Shown here one piece after another: positions 26,646-35,048 of a stretch of DNA of 64,000 nt (the stretch's first letter is position 1; every line of letters starts with the position of its first letter). Origin of the DNA: an uncultured Acetatifactor sp. (GTDB lineage Bacteria > Bacillota > Clostridia > Lachnospirales > Lachnospiraceae); NCBI GenBank assembly GCA_910577665.1, contig CAJTOJ010000020.1:4738-68737 (forward strand). Reading direction: 5' to 3'. Under the pieces are notes generated by a model. It saw only the letters and a list, made by a program, of their open reading frames with translations, was not told the DNA's origin and searched no databases. A program made the translations under genes and the position numbers.

Positions 26646-27737
26646 TTAAATATAAGTGACCTGCAGATGTCCAAAGGAGACCTCCCCCACCACATGAAGG
26701 ACATTCTCTCCGTCTGGATTGCAGTGTCCGGATTCCTCCACCCCGCCAAAAGAATTGGCTACATTTAGGACTACCTTCCAGTCCGAGGGCACAAAAAGTT
26801 CCATATTGCCGAAGGAACATTCCACATACGCGGTAGCCTGATGATCCTTCAGTATGGCTCCGTTAAAATACACTCCCAGATCCCCGAAAGAGCTTTCCAG
26901 GGATACCCGGCCCACCTGACCGGAAATATATTTCACGGCACTGCCAAAGCTGATATCGTAATGTACTTTCTCCCCGCTGAGCACATCATGGCCATCACTC
27001 ACTGCCCTGGATCCATGCCCCCTCATGTCATACATGCTCCAGGACTTTGGCCATCTCCTGCGCCTGGGGAATATGAAATTCAGCCCGATGGTTCCCAGGG
27101 CTGCTACTCCCAGCACTGTCCAGGGTGTCAAGGCCTCCAGGTGGAGCAGCTTGTCATTGACGATAATTAGGAATGCCAGGGAAAACAGCATGGTGCCGAA
27201 AGACCTTTTGGCGATACCGTCAATGAAGATTCCCAACAAAATCACGGAGAGACACACCGGCCAGAATTTCAGGCCGCTTAAGGTTTCCCCCAGTCCCGCC
27301 AGATACCCCAGCTTACCCAGTATCAGTGCCACAGCCCCCAGCAGGAACAACACGCCCCAGATAAACTTTTTGATCCGCTTTGTACTTGTCCATCTATTGC
27401 CACCATTTTCTGTATCTACACCCATATGATATACCACCTGTCCCTTTCCCTGTCTGTGTCCCTGCTCCTGTCCGGTCCCTGGCCTTCTGCCTGGTTCCTG
27501 TTCCTGTATGGCTTCCACGGTAATCAACTGTTGCTGGTTCTGTTCTATATTCCCACCTTTTACATCCTGTCTTTCCGCATCCTGTGTGGCCGGGTTCTGT
27601 TCTTCCCTGTGCTGCATCTCCCAGTCCTGGCCTTCCCTGTGCTGCGTTTCCTTGTCCTGGCCTTCCTTATCCTGCATCTCCCAGTCCTGGCCTTCCTTAT
27701 CCTGCCCTTCCTTGTCCCTGCTTTTATACCCTTCCAT
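26646..27737 (-). CDS. LiaF-like membrane protein with pentapeptide-repeat N-terminus
   Basis: About 363 residues. After an N-terminal, very hydrophilic region come four hydrophobic helices (KFIWGVLFLLGAVALILGKLG; FWPVCLSVILLGIFIDGIA; FGTMLFSLAFLIIV; TPWTVLGVAALGTIGLNFIF) and then a LiaF/DUF2154-like C-terminal beta domain with repeated SFG motifs (YDISFGSAVKYIS, LESSFGDLGVYFN, VECSFGNMELFVP). LiaF-type proteins respond to cell-wall stress. The N-terminal region holds ten tandem five-residue units such as KEGQD and WEMQD; this part is not known from LiaF proteins. ATG 27737 is chosen because GGGAG lies seven bases upstream, though a TTG at 27770 is possible. It follows the LytTR regulator by about 66 bp, so the pair is probably an operon. 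Confidence 0.75.
   Translation of the reverse strand: MEGYKSRDKEGQDKEGQDWEMQDKEGQDKETQHREGQDWEMQHREEQNPATQDAERQDVKGGNIEQNQQQLITVEAIQEQEPGRRPGTGQEQGHRQGKGQVVYHMGVDTENGGNRWTSTKRIKKFIWGVLFLLGAVALILGKLGYLAGLGETLSGLKFWPVCLSVILLGIFIDGIAKRSFGTMLFSLAFLIIVNDKLLHLEALTPWTVLGVAALGTIGLNFIFPRRRRWPKSWSMYDMRGHGSRAVSDGHDVLSGEKVHYDISFGSAVKYISGQVGRVSLESSFGDLGVYFNGAILKDHQATAYVECSFGNMELFVPSDWKVVLNVANSFGGVEESGHCNPDGENVLHVVGEVSFGHLQVTYI
27564..27713 (-). repeat. Ten-copy 15-bp repeat coding KEGQD-type pentapeptides
   Basis: The coding strand holds ten consecutive 15-bp units, giving KEGQD, KEGQD, WEMQD, KEGQD, KETQH, REGQD, WEMQH, REEQN, PATQD, AERQD. The Gln at the fourth place is fixed; most units are highly charged. 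Such a tract can change copy number without shifting the frame. Confidence 0.85.
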
Positions 27738-27803
27738 TCCTGTCTCCCTTCCGGCATCATACATATGCAAGCTTCTTATGCTTCTCTTCCCGGTTTTCTT
27801 CTC

Positions 27804-28265
27804 CTACTCTTGCACCTTCCTAACCCGCAGCCGCTCCATCAGTGCCTTGTAGTAGCTTCTGGACACCAGGATCCTCTTGCTGCTCCCGGCAAATTCCACC
27901 ACACTGGAAGCGGTCAGATTCCTGGTGATGGAGTAAATATAATCCAGGTTCACAATGCAGGACTTGGATATCCTCATGAAAGAACCTGGCAGCAGTTCCT
28001 CCAGTTCATAAAGCTTATAAGAACTGACGAAGATATCCCCTGCCGTATGCGCCCGGATCTCCCGGCCTTCTGTCTCAAAGAAATAGATCTCCTCCAGAGG
28101 AATATAATAGTCTGTCTCCCCCTTCCGCAGCGCCAGGCACCGTTTGCCGCTTCCCTGCCTCGATATGTAATTCTGTAGACTGACAATCGTGTCATTCAGG
28201 CTTCCGCATCTGATGATGACTTCTTCCTCTGCCAGGCCTTCCTCAATCTCTATCTTTACTCTCAT
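27804..28265 (-). CDS. LytTR DNA-binding regulator
   Basis: A 153-residue protein with an N-terminal alpha-beta part (VKIEIEEGLAEEEVIIRC) and a LytTR domain: ALRKGETDYYIPLEEIYFFE, TAGDIFVSSYKLYELEELL, FMRISKSCIVNLDYI, and the end KRILVSRSYYKALMERL. It lacks a receiver, like the small LytTR regulators found beside LiaF/DUF-type membrane proteins. It probably controls its own operon with the LiaF-like gene. AAGGAAT precedes ATG 28265. No kinase is in the neighbourhood, so the signal is unknown. Confidence 0.88.
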   Translation of the reverse strand: MRVKIEIEEGLAEEEVIIRCGSLNDTIVSLQNYISRQGSGKRCLALRKGETDYYIPLEEIYFFETEGREIRAHTAGDIFVSSYKLYELEELLPGSFMRISKSCIVNLDYIYSITRNLTASSVVEFAGSSKRILVSRSYYKALMERLRVRKVQE

Positions 28266-28383
28266 ACCAATTCCTTTTTATGTATTGCGCCTTGTCTGTA
28301 TTCCTCACATATTCTCAGTATAGCGCATGGCAGGATTCTGTAAATAGCTTTTACACAAGCGGTAGGGATCCCTGCCTAACAGG

Positions 28384-28412
28384 TAAAAAAATCCTGCCGG
28401 CTGGCAGGATTT
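28384..28412 (-). terminator. Rho-independent terminator after the FecR lipoprotein gene
   Basis: On the minus strand a stem AAATCCTGCC, GGCAGGATTT with a short loop is followed by TTTTTTTACC. It lies about 20 bp after the stop of the FecR gene and has the hairpin and U tract of an intrinsic terminator. Confidence 0.88.
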
Positions 28413-28430
28413 CTTTGTGTGGAAATTGTC

Positions 28431-30062
28431 TTAATTATGGAACAATTGTGGCCATAATATTTCTTCTCCCGGGACTATATACATAATCGTGACTCTTTCG
28501 GGATCTCCAGACAAACCGCTGTAGTCACTGTCTGGGGAAAGTGATGGTCTCCTCCCTGCAGGGCAAATGAGATAAGACTCCTTCCCCTGAATCGTGACCA
28601 GAATGATGCCGTCTACCCGTTGGTAGATGGACTCTGGCGCATTTCCACTTCCTTTGAGCCAGTCTGGAGGCGGATATCCAGACATATCCTGCATATTTAC
28701 CGATCCATCTTCCTTCACGATGAACTGATAGTTCGCATACCCATTACGTTCGTCCGTGTACGTCCCCACATATGGGGCAATCAGTTCCAGGCCATCCGGC
28801 TCTCCCGTCTCCGATGGGTCAGGTGTTACAATCAGCTCCTCTCCATCTGGACAATAGACAAGAATCTTTACCTCATGATATTTTTCCCGCACGGCCTCAT
28901 AATCATCGGCGGTATGTCCCCAGCTAAAAGAACTGGCGTAACCATCTTCACCATACGTACTTATGGCACACTCCATGGGACTCCCTTGATGATACTGAAG
29001 CCATTCTACCTTCTTCCAGTCTGACCTTTTGCCATCCTTCTGCGCAAGAGATCCGAAATATGTTTCGGCCCCACTCCTATAACTTATGCCATCCTGCTCC
29101 CGTATATCTGTGCCGCAGAACCTTAGGAACAAGCGGTTATCAGATTCCACCAGCGAGATGAACGCCCTGTCAAAATCATACACAGAATAGCGTTCGCTGC
29201 CTACCTTGGAAGCCCCTTCCGGCTCCTCCCGCCAGATATCGGCATGGATGTTATATTTGCCATTGCCTTCCGGCTCCTCTGGAAGATACACCACCAGCAG
29301 TTCCAGGCTGCCGTCTGCCTCGAAGTCAAGCATTTCCGTGTACAGGATTTCTCCCTTGATTTCAGCCAGCACATCCGCATAAGCAATCAGTGGATTTCCC
29401 AGCACATCTATGCCGGAATCCTCGAAAATGGCGTGGATCAGTTCTTCATCCTCCTGGATCTCCTTCACCACATAAGCAGGAATCTCTTCCGCGGTGAAGG
29501 GGGTCACGGTGATTTCTCCGTCCACCTCCATAGCTGCCTTTTCCCCAGCCTTAACGGCAATGGTCTTCTCCCCGATGCTGCATTCTACCTTACCCTCCAG
29601 CAAGTACAGATCCATATGTTCCCCATTCGGTGCCTCCACCCAGCCGCAGGTTCCCCGGATCCCCACTGCCATATCAGAGATATGGATACTCATGGTCTCA
29701 TCCTCGGCCAGGGGTTCTGTGACATAAAAGAACAGTGATCCGGATTTCACCTCAAGCTTTAAATTTTTTCCTTCCTTTTCAACACGAACCTCGCTGTTCC
29801 GGTCCATTTTGGTCAGCTTAACATTGTCCAGGTTGATCCAGGCATAACTGGCGTCCAGGGTACCCACATTGTAGCCACTGTACAGGCGCAGGTTCTCCTC
29901 CAGGGCAATCCCTGCTCCCTCCTCATCGGCCACTTCCACCGTCCCTTCGGTCCGAACCAGCCGCATGGATGCGGCTGTGCCGTTGGCGCCGCAGGCAGAA
30001 ACCAGCAGGCTGGCCATCAGTAACAGAGCGATCAGACAACGAACATGCTGTGATTTTTTCAT
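28431..30062 (-). CDS. FecR-domain lipoprotein
   Basis: About 543 residues. The signal peptide MKKSQHVRCLIALLLMASL ends in a lipobox VSAC, so the protein is a lipid-anchored surface protein. A FecR-type domain occupies about residues 30-200, with YSGYNVGTLDASYAWINLD, VKSGSLFFYVTEPLAEDE and SDMAVGIRGTCGWVEAP, the GIRGT motif being characteristic. The C-terminal part is beta-rich and not recognised. ATG 30062 is chosen for its lipoprotein signal and purine-rich leader. The FecR part is clearly similar to that of the protein at 45648-48362, so these are paralogues. In Gram-negatives FecR controls an ECF sigma factor; no sigma gene is nearby, and in Clostridia its role is not established. A good terminator follows. 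Confidence 0.8.
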   Translation of the reverse strand: MKKSQHVRCLIALLLMASLLVSACGANGTAASMRLVRTEGTVEVADEEGAGIALEENLRLYSGYNVGTLDASYAWINLDNVKLTKMDRNSEVRVEKEGKNLKLEVKSGSLFFYVTEPLAEDETMSIHISDMAVGIRGTCGWVEAPNGEHMDLYLLEGKVECSIGEKTIAVKAGEKAAMEVDGEITVTPFTAEEIPAYVVKEIQEDEELIHAIFEDSGIDVLGNPLIAYADVLAEIKGEILYTEMLDFEADGSLELLVVYLPEEPEGNGKYNIHADIWREEPEGASKVGSERYSVYDFDRAFISLVESDNRLFLRFCGTDIREQDGISYRSGAETYFGSLAQKDGKRSDWKKVEWLQYHQGSPMECAISTYGEDGYASSFSWGHTADDYEAVREKYHEVKILVYCPDGEELIVTPDPSETGEPDGLELIAPYVGTYTDERNGYANYQFIVKEDGSVNMQDMSGYPPPDWLKGSGNAPESIYQRVDGIILVTIQGKESYLICPAGRRPSLSPDSDYSGLSGDPERVTIMYIVPGEEILWPQLFHN

Positions 30063-30216
30063 AACAGTCTTTCCTTTCCAGTCAACAACCCCGCAGCGAA
30101 GCAAAGCGTGCCAAAGCACGCAGGGCATCAAACTTGCAATGCAGCAAGCTGTGGGGTATGTGGTCTTCGCTTCGGTCGGTGCTGATCATGCGCCACCAGC
30201 GCTACGCACCCCTGGT

Positions 30217-30269
30217 GGCATGCGCCAAATGTCTGCTTCGCAGCCGCCTGGCTCATTGCCCACGGGAAT
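30217..30269 (-). repeat. Dispersed repeat, copy 2
   Basis: Inverted relative to copy 1 at 26516-26568 and about 89 percent alike by eye (6 mismatches in 53). It sits inside a region with further stem-loops: GCCACCAG/CTGGTGGC just left of it and CCCCGCAGC/GCTGTGGGG further left. It encodes nothing recognisable and fills the gap between the FecR gene and the small gene at 30306. Confidence 0.7.
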
Positions 30270-30305
30270 CATCTCCGATCAAACGTAAATGGGCAGTGGC
30301 ACCTT

Positions 30306-30479
30306 TCATTCCACAATCGAATACTGCATCCACTCGTAGAGCAGCTTCGTCCCCTCCGTGGTCTCCGGGGGCAGAAGGGCCCGGGCCACCAGTTTCAACT
30401 CTTCAGACGGTTCATCTGTCCTCTTAAGATGAGCGTAATCCCCGTCAATCCCTTCCACAATATACTCAAAACGGTTCAT
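30306..30479 (-). CDS. Small hypothetical protein, DUF3006-like
   Basis: A 57-residue gene. It begins MNRFEYIVEGIDGDYAHLKR and contains VARALLPPETTEGTKL, then ends WMQYSIVE. A GGAGGAATTTC ribosome-binding site directly precedes the ATG, so translation is well supported. The pattern of a short beta-protein with GDYA and LP...TEGT resembles DUF3006, but the match is loose. It follows the 30555-31286 gene by about 75 bp on the same strand and could be cotranscribed with it. Confidence 0.65.
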   Translation of the reverse strand: MNRFEYIVEGIDGDYAHLKRTDEPSEELKLVARALLPPETTEGTKLLYEWMQYSIVE

Positions 30480-30554
30480 GAAATTCCTCCTCTTCCTTCT
30501 GATTCATACCCCGTTGGTGCATTGCCAGATGTATGTGAGCCCCGTATCAAAAGA

Positions 30555-31286
30555 CTAAACGGCAAACAAAGCCGGAAGGAACATGAAATTCCCTCCCTTG
30601 CCTTCTGGCATATGAATGAAATGAGACTCGGGATCTGCTGCCATCCAGTCCTCTATGACCCTGGACTCCCCCTCCGGCTCATTTTTGACATTTACCATGG
30701 TCTTCGGCTCCTCAAAATAGGAAAAGAGAATATTCTCATGAAGGGCGATGGACTGGTACCGGTCCCCCATAAGCAGCCCTTCCTCCACAATAGCCCTGTG
30801 AAAATACACATAGGAGAACAGCTTATCTTCCCGCAGAAAGGCGATCCTGCCCCGGCGCATCGTTGGTTTCCTGTCCCGGTTCCAGCTCTCCACATCCTCC
30901 GGAATGCTGTGGTAGTAAATATGGTACATATGTACCCAGAATCTGTCCCCCTTCTGCCCGGGCCAGGCCTGTAGGAGAGGACACAAGGGTGCCAGCAGTT
31001 CCTCCGGGCGGATACAAGTAGTCTGCTTATCCTCCCCGGATTCCGGCAGGAACACCTCATTCTCCAGGGAAAAGGGTTCTGTCACCGGCAGAGGTTCCCC
31101 CAGAGCCTCATAGTAGAAAAACAACATCCTGTCTGCCTGGTACAGGGCTGCCGTCAGAATCCTGCCCTGTTTCTTTGCCTGCCCGGTCAGTTGCACACAC
31201 TGGTCTGCCGCCTCCTGGAGCTGCCTCTTTGATACATTATCCTGTAGCTGCCCCCTGTAGTGCAGGCGGTATATTTTCTCACCCAT
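30555..31286 (-). CDS. Hypothetical protein
   Basis: A 243-residue soluble protein with no signal peptide or membrane helix. It begins MGEKIYRLHYRGQLQDNVS and has an aromatic-rich middle (FWVHMYHIYYHSIPEDVESW) followed by KPTMRRGRIAFLREDKLFSY. I do not recognise the family. AAGGAG lies eight bases before ATG 31286. The small gene at 30306 follows on the same strand. The groL terminator separates it from the chaperonin operon upstream. Confidence 0.65.
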   Translation of the reverse strand: MGEKIYRLHYRGQLQDNVSKRQLQEAADQCVQLTGQAKKQGRILTAALYQADRMLFFYYEALGEPLPVTEPFSLENEVFLPESGEDKQTTCIRPEELLAPLCPLLQAWPGQKGDRFWVHMYHIYYHSIPEDVESWNRDRKPTMRRGRIAFLREDKLFSYVYFHRAIVEEGLLMGDRYQSIALHENILFSYFEEPKTMVNVKNEPEGESRVIEDWMAADPESHFIHMPEGKGGNFMFLPALFAV

Positions 31287-31568
31287 GACATTGTCTCCTT
31301 TCCTGCCACAGCATATGCTTGCTGCTTCTATCCTGTCACTGCTTCTGCCTCCAGGGCACGGCCTGCCTTCTACCTATCCTTCAGACTTGTCTGCCCTATA
31401 GTAAGCTTCCATCCCAGCACTCCCTAAACACCGGGAAAAGAGCTTCCGCGCCCTTCCCCGTGTGTCAGTCAATCCATGACACATACTCTTTTACAGGCAT
31501 TCCTGCAATGTGAGACAGTATATCATAAGGCAATGTCCTATGTCAAACGCTGCATAGGAAGCTGCGGC

Positions 31569-31602
31569 AAAACTGCGGCAGAACAAATCGCTCTGCCGCA
31601 GT
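31569..31602 (-). terminator. Rho-independent terminator of groES-groL
   Basis: Perfect 11-bp arms ACTGCGGCAGA and TCTGCCGCAGT with a nine-base loop, followed on the minus strand by TTTTGCC. It lies about 75 bp after the groL stop. Confidence 0.8.
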
Positions 31603-31678
31603 CCGGTATACACAGTTCAGAATATGGAATCCTTAGGAACCGTTTGGAAATAACTCTTCAAGCGTAACTTCCGGTTCC

Positions 31679-33301
31679 TTACATCATGCCGCCCATTCCG
31701 CCACCTGCAGGCATAGCCGGTGCCTCTTCCTTGATGTTGGCCACAACGCTCTCTGTGGTAAGCAGGGTGCTGGCCACGCTGGTAGCGTTCTGCAGGGCGC
31801 TCCTGGTCACCTTTGCAGGATCCAGAATACCGGCTGCTACCATGTCCACATACTCCTCCTTCAAGGCATCGAAACCTACACCTACCTCAGATTCACGCAC
31901 CTTGCTGATGATAACGCTGCCTTCCAGGCCGGCGTTTGCCACAATGTGATACAGAGGGGACTCCAGAGCCTTCAGCACCAGGTTGGCACCTGTCTTCTCA
32001 TCTCCCTCCAGGGTCTCAGCCAGCTTGGCTACATCCTTGGAAGCATGGATATAAGCTGCACCGCCGCCGCAGATAATACCTTCTTCCACAGCTGCACGGG
32101 TTGCTGCCAGGGCGTCTTCCATACGCAGTTTGGCTTCCTTCATCTCCGTCTCGGTAGCGGCGCCTACGCGGATCACAGCCACACCGCCAGCCAGCTTGGC
32201 CAGCCTCTCCTGGAGCTTCTCCCTGTCGAAGTCAGAGGTGGTCTCCTCGATCTGTCCCTTGATCTGGGCGATCCTGCTCTGGATGGCATCCTTGTCACCT
32301 TCACCATCCACGATCACGGTATTCTCCTTCTGCACCTTCACGGACTTGGCACGACCCAGCATGCTCATGTCAGCATCCTTCAGCTCATAGCCAAGCTCAG
32401 AACTGATTACGGTACCTCCGGTCAGGATGGCGATATCCTGCAGCATATCCTTCCTTCTGTCACCATAGCCGGGAGCCTTCACAGCCACCACGTTGAAAGT
32501 GCCACGCAGCTTGTTGACAATCAAGGTTGTCAGGGCCTCGCCCTCCACATCCTCAGCGATGATCAGCAGCTTAGAGCCGGACTGTACGATCTGCTCCAGA
32601 ATGGGCAGGATCTCCTGGACATTGGAAAGCTTCTTGTCTGTAATCAAGATATACGGACTGTCGAGAACAGCTTCCATCTTATCCATATCTGTTGCCATAT
32701 AAGCAGAGATATACCCTCTGTCAAACTGCATTCCTTCCACCAGATCCAGTTCGGTCTGCATGGTTTTGGACTCCTCAATAGTGATGACACCGTCCCCGCT
32801 GACCTTCTCCATGGCATCTGCCACAAGCTGGCCCACTGTCTCATCCCCTGCGGAGATGGCAGCCACCCTGGCAATATGCTCCTTGCCGTTCACTTTCTGG
32901 CTCATCTTGGAGATGGCTTCCACGGCACAGTCGGTAGCCTTCTTCATACCCTTTCTCAAAATGATAGGGTTGGCACCTGCTGCCAGGTTCTTCATACCGC
33001 CGTTCACCATGGCCTGTGCCAGGACAGTAGCTGTGGTGGTGCCGTCACCTGCCACATCGTTGGTCTTGGTAGCCACTTCCTTCACAAGCTGTGCGCCCAT
33101 GTTCTCAAAGGCATCTGCCAGTTCGATCTCCTTGGCGATGGTCACGCCATCGTTGGTGATCAAGGGAGCGCCGAAGGACTTATCCAGTACTACATTTCTT
33201 CCCTTGGGTCCAAGTGTCACCCTTACGGTGTCAGCAAGCTGGTTCACACCGGATTCCAATGCTGCACGGGCTTCTGCCCCATACTTAATTTCCTTTGCCA
33301 T
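31679..33301 (-). CDS. groL: Chaperonin GroEL (60 kDa)
   Basis: A 540-residue chaperonin that folds proteins in an ATP-driven double ring with GroES. Landmarks are KEIKYGAEARAALESGVNQ at the start, NVVLDKSFGAPLITNDGVT, the ATP site DVAGDGTTTATVLAQAM with its catalytic Asp, and the flexible C-terminal tail AMPAGGGMGGMM. GGAGG lies nine bases before ATG 33301. It lies about 85 bp after groES and shares its promoter, so the CIRCE element controls both. Full length, with no oddities. Confidence 0.98.
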   Translation of the reverse strand: MAKEIKYGAEARAALESGVNQLADTVRVTLGPKGRNVVLDKSFGAPLITNDGVTIAKEIELADAFENMGAQLVKEVATKTNDVAGDGTTTATVLAQAMVNGGMKNLAAGANPIILRKGMKKATDCAVEAISKMSQKVNGKEHIARVAAISAGDETVGQLVADAMEKVSGDGVITIEESKTMQTELDLVEGMQFDRGYISAYMATDMDKMEAVLDSPYILITDKKLSNVQEILPILEQIVQSGSKLLIIAEDVEGEALTTLIVNKLRGTFNVVAVKAPGYGDRRKDMLQDIAILTGGTVISSELGYELKDADMSMLGRAKSVKVQKENTVIVDGEGDKDAIQSRIAQIKGQIEETTSDFDREKLQERLAKLAGGVAVIRVGAATETEMKEAKLRMEDALAATRAAVEEGIICGGGAAYIHASKDVAKLAETLEGDEKTGANLVLKALESPLYHIVANAGLEGSVIISKVRESEVGVGFDALKEEYVDMVAAGILDPAKVTRSALQNATSVASTLLTTESVVANIKEEAPAMPAGGGMGGMM

Positions 33302-33387
33302 GATACTCTGCCTCCATCTATATAATGATAATATTGTTTAGGAATTTACGACTCTTATACGTGCCGCCGGGATATCCCTTCTGCTTA

Positions 33388-33672
33388 CTACTGAAGAATA
33401 GCCAGGATATCATTCTGCTTCACAATGATATATTCTTCCTCCTCCAGCTTCACTTCATTCCCTGCATACTTGGAATAGATCACCTGGTCACCCACCTTCA
33501 CTTCCATCTTCACTTCCTTGCCATCCACCAGGCCGCCGGGTCCCACTGCTACCACCTCACCCTGTTGGGGCTTCTCTTTGTTCTGGCCGGGAAGAACGAT
33601 GCCTGATTTGGTGGTCTCTTCCGCTGCCACCTGCTTCAATACGATTCTGTCACCTAAAGGTACCAACTTCAT
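33388..33672 (-). CDS. groES: Co-chaperonin GroES
   Basis: A 94-residue co-chaperonin that caps GroEL. Sequence shows MKLVPLGDRIVLKQVAAEE, the mobile-loop region TKSGIVLPGQNKEKPQQGEV, GPGGLVDGKEV and YIIVKQNDILAIL at the end. The start is decided by spacing: AGGAGG is eight bases before ATG 33672 but only two before the in-frame ATG at 33678. It is the first gene of the groES-groL operon, under the CIRCE element. Confidence 0.97.
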   Translation of the reverse strand: MKLVPLGDRIVLKQVAAEETTKSGIVLPGQNKEKPQQGEVVAVGPGGLVDGKEVKMEVKVGDQVIYSKYAGNEVKLEEEEYIIVKQNDILAILQ

Positions 33673-33706
33673 AATCATTGCCTCCTAATTCTCTGTTCTT
33701 GATTTG

Positions 33707-33733
33707 TTAGCACTCTGGAATATCGAGTGCTAA
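33707..33733 (-). promoter_or_regulatory. CIRCE operator (HrcA binding site)
   Basis: Perfect CIRCE: TTAGCACTC, nine bases, GAGTGCTAA. It lies in the groES leader between promoter and RBS. HrcA represses class I heat-shock genes through this element; hrcA itself is not in the window. Confidence 0.97.
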
Positions 33734-33745
33734 TTACTAGAACAT

Positions 33746-33774
33746 ATATTAGTTTTATATGTAAGTCTTTGCAA
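33746..33774 (-). promoter_or_regulatory. Sigma-A type promoter of groES-groL
   Basis: On the minus strand TTGCAA (33769-33774), a 17-bp spacer and TAATAT (33746-33751) lie just upstream of CIRCE, so HrcA bound there would block the start of transcription. Confidence 0.7.
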
Positions 33775-33914
33775 ACGCATTCAAAGCTATTTATACACCG
33801 TTTTCTCTTTTTTACTCATTTTATCTCTCTTTTTTTCTCGTTATCTTATTCTCTTCTATTCTCTCAGATTTTATATTTCCTTTATAAATTTTAGATTTAA
33901 TTTGCAGGGCTCCT

Positions 33915-33943
33915 TTGACATCACCGGGTAGAAATGATAAAGT
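33915..33943 (+). promoter_or_regulatory. Sigma-A type promoter of the 33974 gene
   Basis: TTGACA (33915-33920), a 17-bp spacer and TAAAGT (33938-33943). It is divergent from the groES promoter and about 30 bp upstream of the coding start. Confidence 0.75.
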
Positions 33944-33973
33944 ATAGAAAGGAAAAACAAGGAGAATGTATGC

Positions 33974-34414
33974 ATGGCATATCATCAGAATGATAACAAC
34001 GACGAATGGGACCGCTGGGACAGCAACTCTTCCCACAGCAGTTATTACAACCAGCCCACCCACAGGCCTTACGGTCAGGGCTTCATCACAGCATCTTTGG
34101 TCTGCGGATTCCTGTCCATGACACTCAGCTGCGCCATTCCCTTCGTGGTGAGTGCCCTTGGGATCCTTTTCGCCCTGCTGACCTATCGCAAAGGAAAGAA
34201 AATGATCCACGCTGCCAAAATGGGACTCATGCTCTGTCTCATCAGCTTTGTGTTCCAGTTTGTGGTCATAACAATCAATGTGGCTGCTATCCTCCGGGAT
34301 CCGGAAAAGTATGAGAATACCTACCGGCTGTATTTTGAGGAAAATACTGGTATAGATTATGACCAGCTGTTTGAGAATTTAAAGAAAACTTTCCCTTATT
34401 CCGATAAAGAGTAA
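33974..34414 (+). CDS. Small membrane protein, DUF4190-like
   Basis: A 146-residue protein. A hydrophilic N-terminus rich in N, D, S and W (NDNNDEWDRWDSNSSHSS) precedes two helices, GFITASLVCGFLSMTLSCAIPFV and AKMGLMLCLISFVFQFVVITIN, as in the DUF4190 group of two-helix proteins. The C-terminal part (RLYFEENTGIDYDQLFENL) is soluble. The RBS AAGGAG lies about nine bases before ATG 33974 and a good promoter lies upstream. Function is unknown. Confidence 0.75.
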   Translation: MAYHQNDNNDEWDRWDSNSSHSSYYNQPTHRPYGQGFITASLVCGFLSMTLSCAIPFVVSALGILFALLTYRKGKKMIHAAKMGLMLCLISFVFQFVVITINVAAILRDPEKYENTYRLYFEENTGIDYDQLFENLKKTFPYSDKE

Positions 34415-34517
34415 ACATCAGACAGATTTACTTTGGCTTTGTCGGGATTTGGATTTTATATCAAAGCAGACTGTTTGACAGATACCGCAGATTGCAGTTT
34501 AAAGGAGATGAACTGTC

Positions 34518-34946
34518 ATGATCAACCAGATAACAAATGGAAGTTCCTTTGCTGACATCCAGAACGGACGCAGATCCCAGGATCCCTCCCGGGAGGAATG
34601 TCAGACTTGTAAGCATCGCAAATACCAGGACGGCTCCGATGAGATGGTGTCTTTCAAAAGTCCCTCCCATGTGTCCCCGCAGAGAGCCGCCACCGCAGTG
34701 CGGGCCCATGAACAGGAGCATGTATCCAATGCCTATAAAGAAGCTGCCCGGAAGAACGGTAAGGTGATCTCTGCCTCCGTTTCCATCCGCACAGCGGTAT
34801 GTCCGGAATGTGGCAGGACATATGTGTCAGGCGGCACCACCCGCACCCAGATCAAATATTACAATGAAGAGAATCCCTACCAGAAGGGTTTAAAGACAGC
34901 CGATCAAGCCAGATATGCCGGGATGAACCTGGACTATACCCTGTAA
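34518..34946 (+). CDS. SprA-like putative metalloprotease
   Basis: A 142-residue protein. Two cysteine pairs (CQTCKHRKYQDGSDE and CPECGRTY) suggest zinc binding, and VRAHEQEHVSNAYKEA holds an HExxH metal-binding motif. This combination matches the SprA-related putative metalloprotease group seen in many Firmicutes. Substrate and role are not known. AAAGGAG is about eight bases before ATG 34518. It stands between two membrane-protein genes on the same strand. Confidence 0.7.
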   Translation: MINQITNGSSFADIQNGRRSQDPSREECQTCKHRKYQDGSDEMVSFKSPSHVSPQRAATAVRAHEQEHVSNAYKEAARKNGKVISASVSIRTAVCPECGRTYVSGGTTRTQIKYYNEENPYQKGLKTADQARYAGMNLDYTL

Positions 34947-35048
34947 CTTAGGACCATTGACATGTCTGTGTTGTCATACTCTGGTTCCACAGGTATGCCA
35001 CCCTATGTCCATCCTGCCCACGATATATCCGTAAGCAAGGAGATCCAC

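Noticed and set aside
31946..33325. Long plus-strand frame across groL
   Set aside because: A shadow of the GroEL codon pattern; the minus-strand protein is unmistakable.
33769..33783. Match to a loose cre (CcpA) consensus near the groES promoter
   Set aside because: The consensus is degenerate and a similar match occurs inside secA, so it is likely chance; the CIRCE element explains the control.
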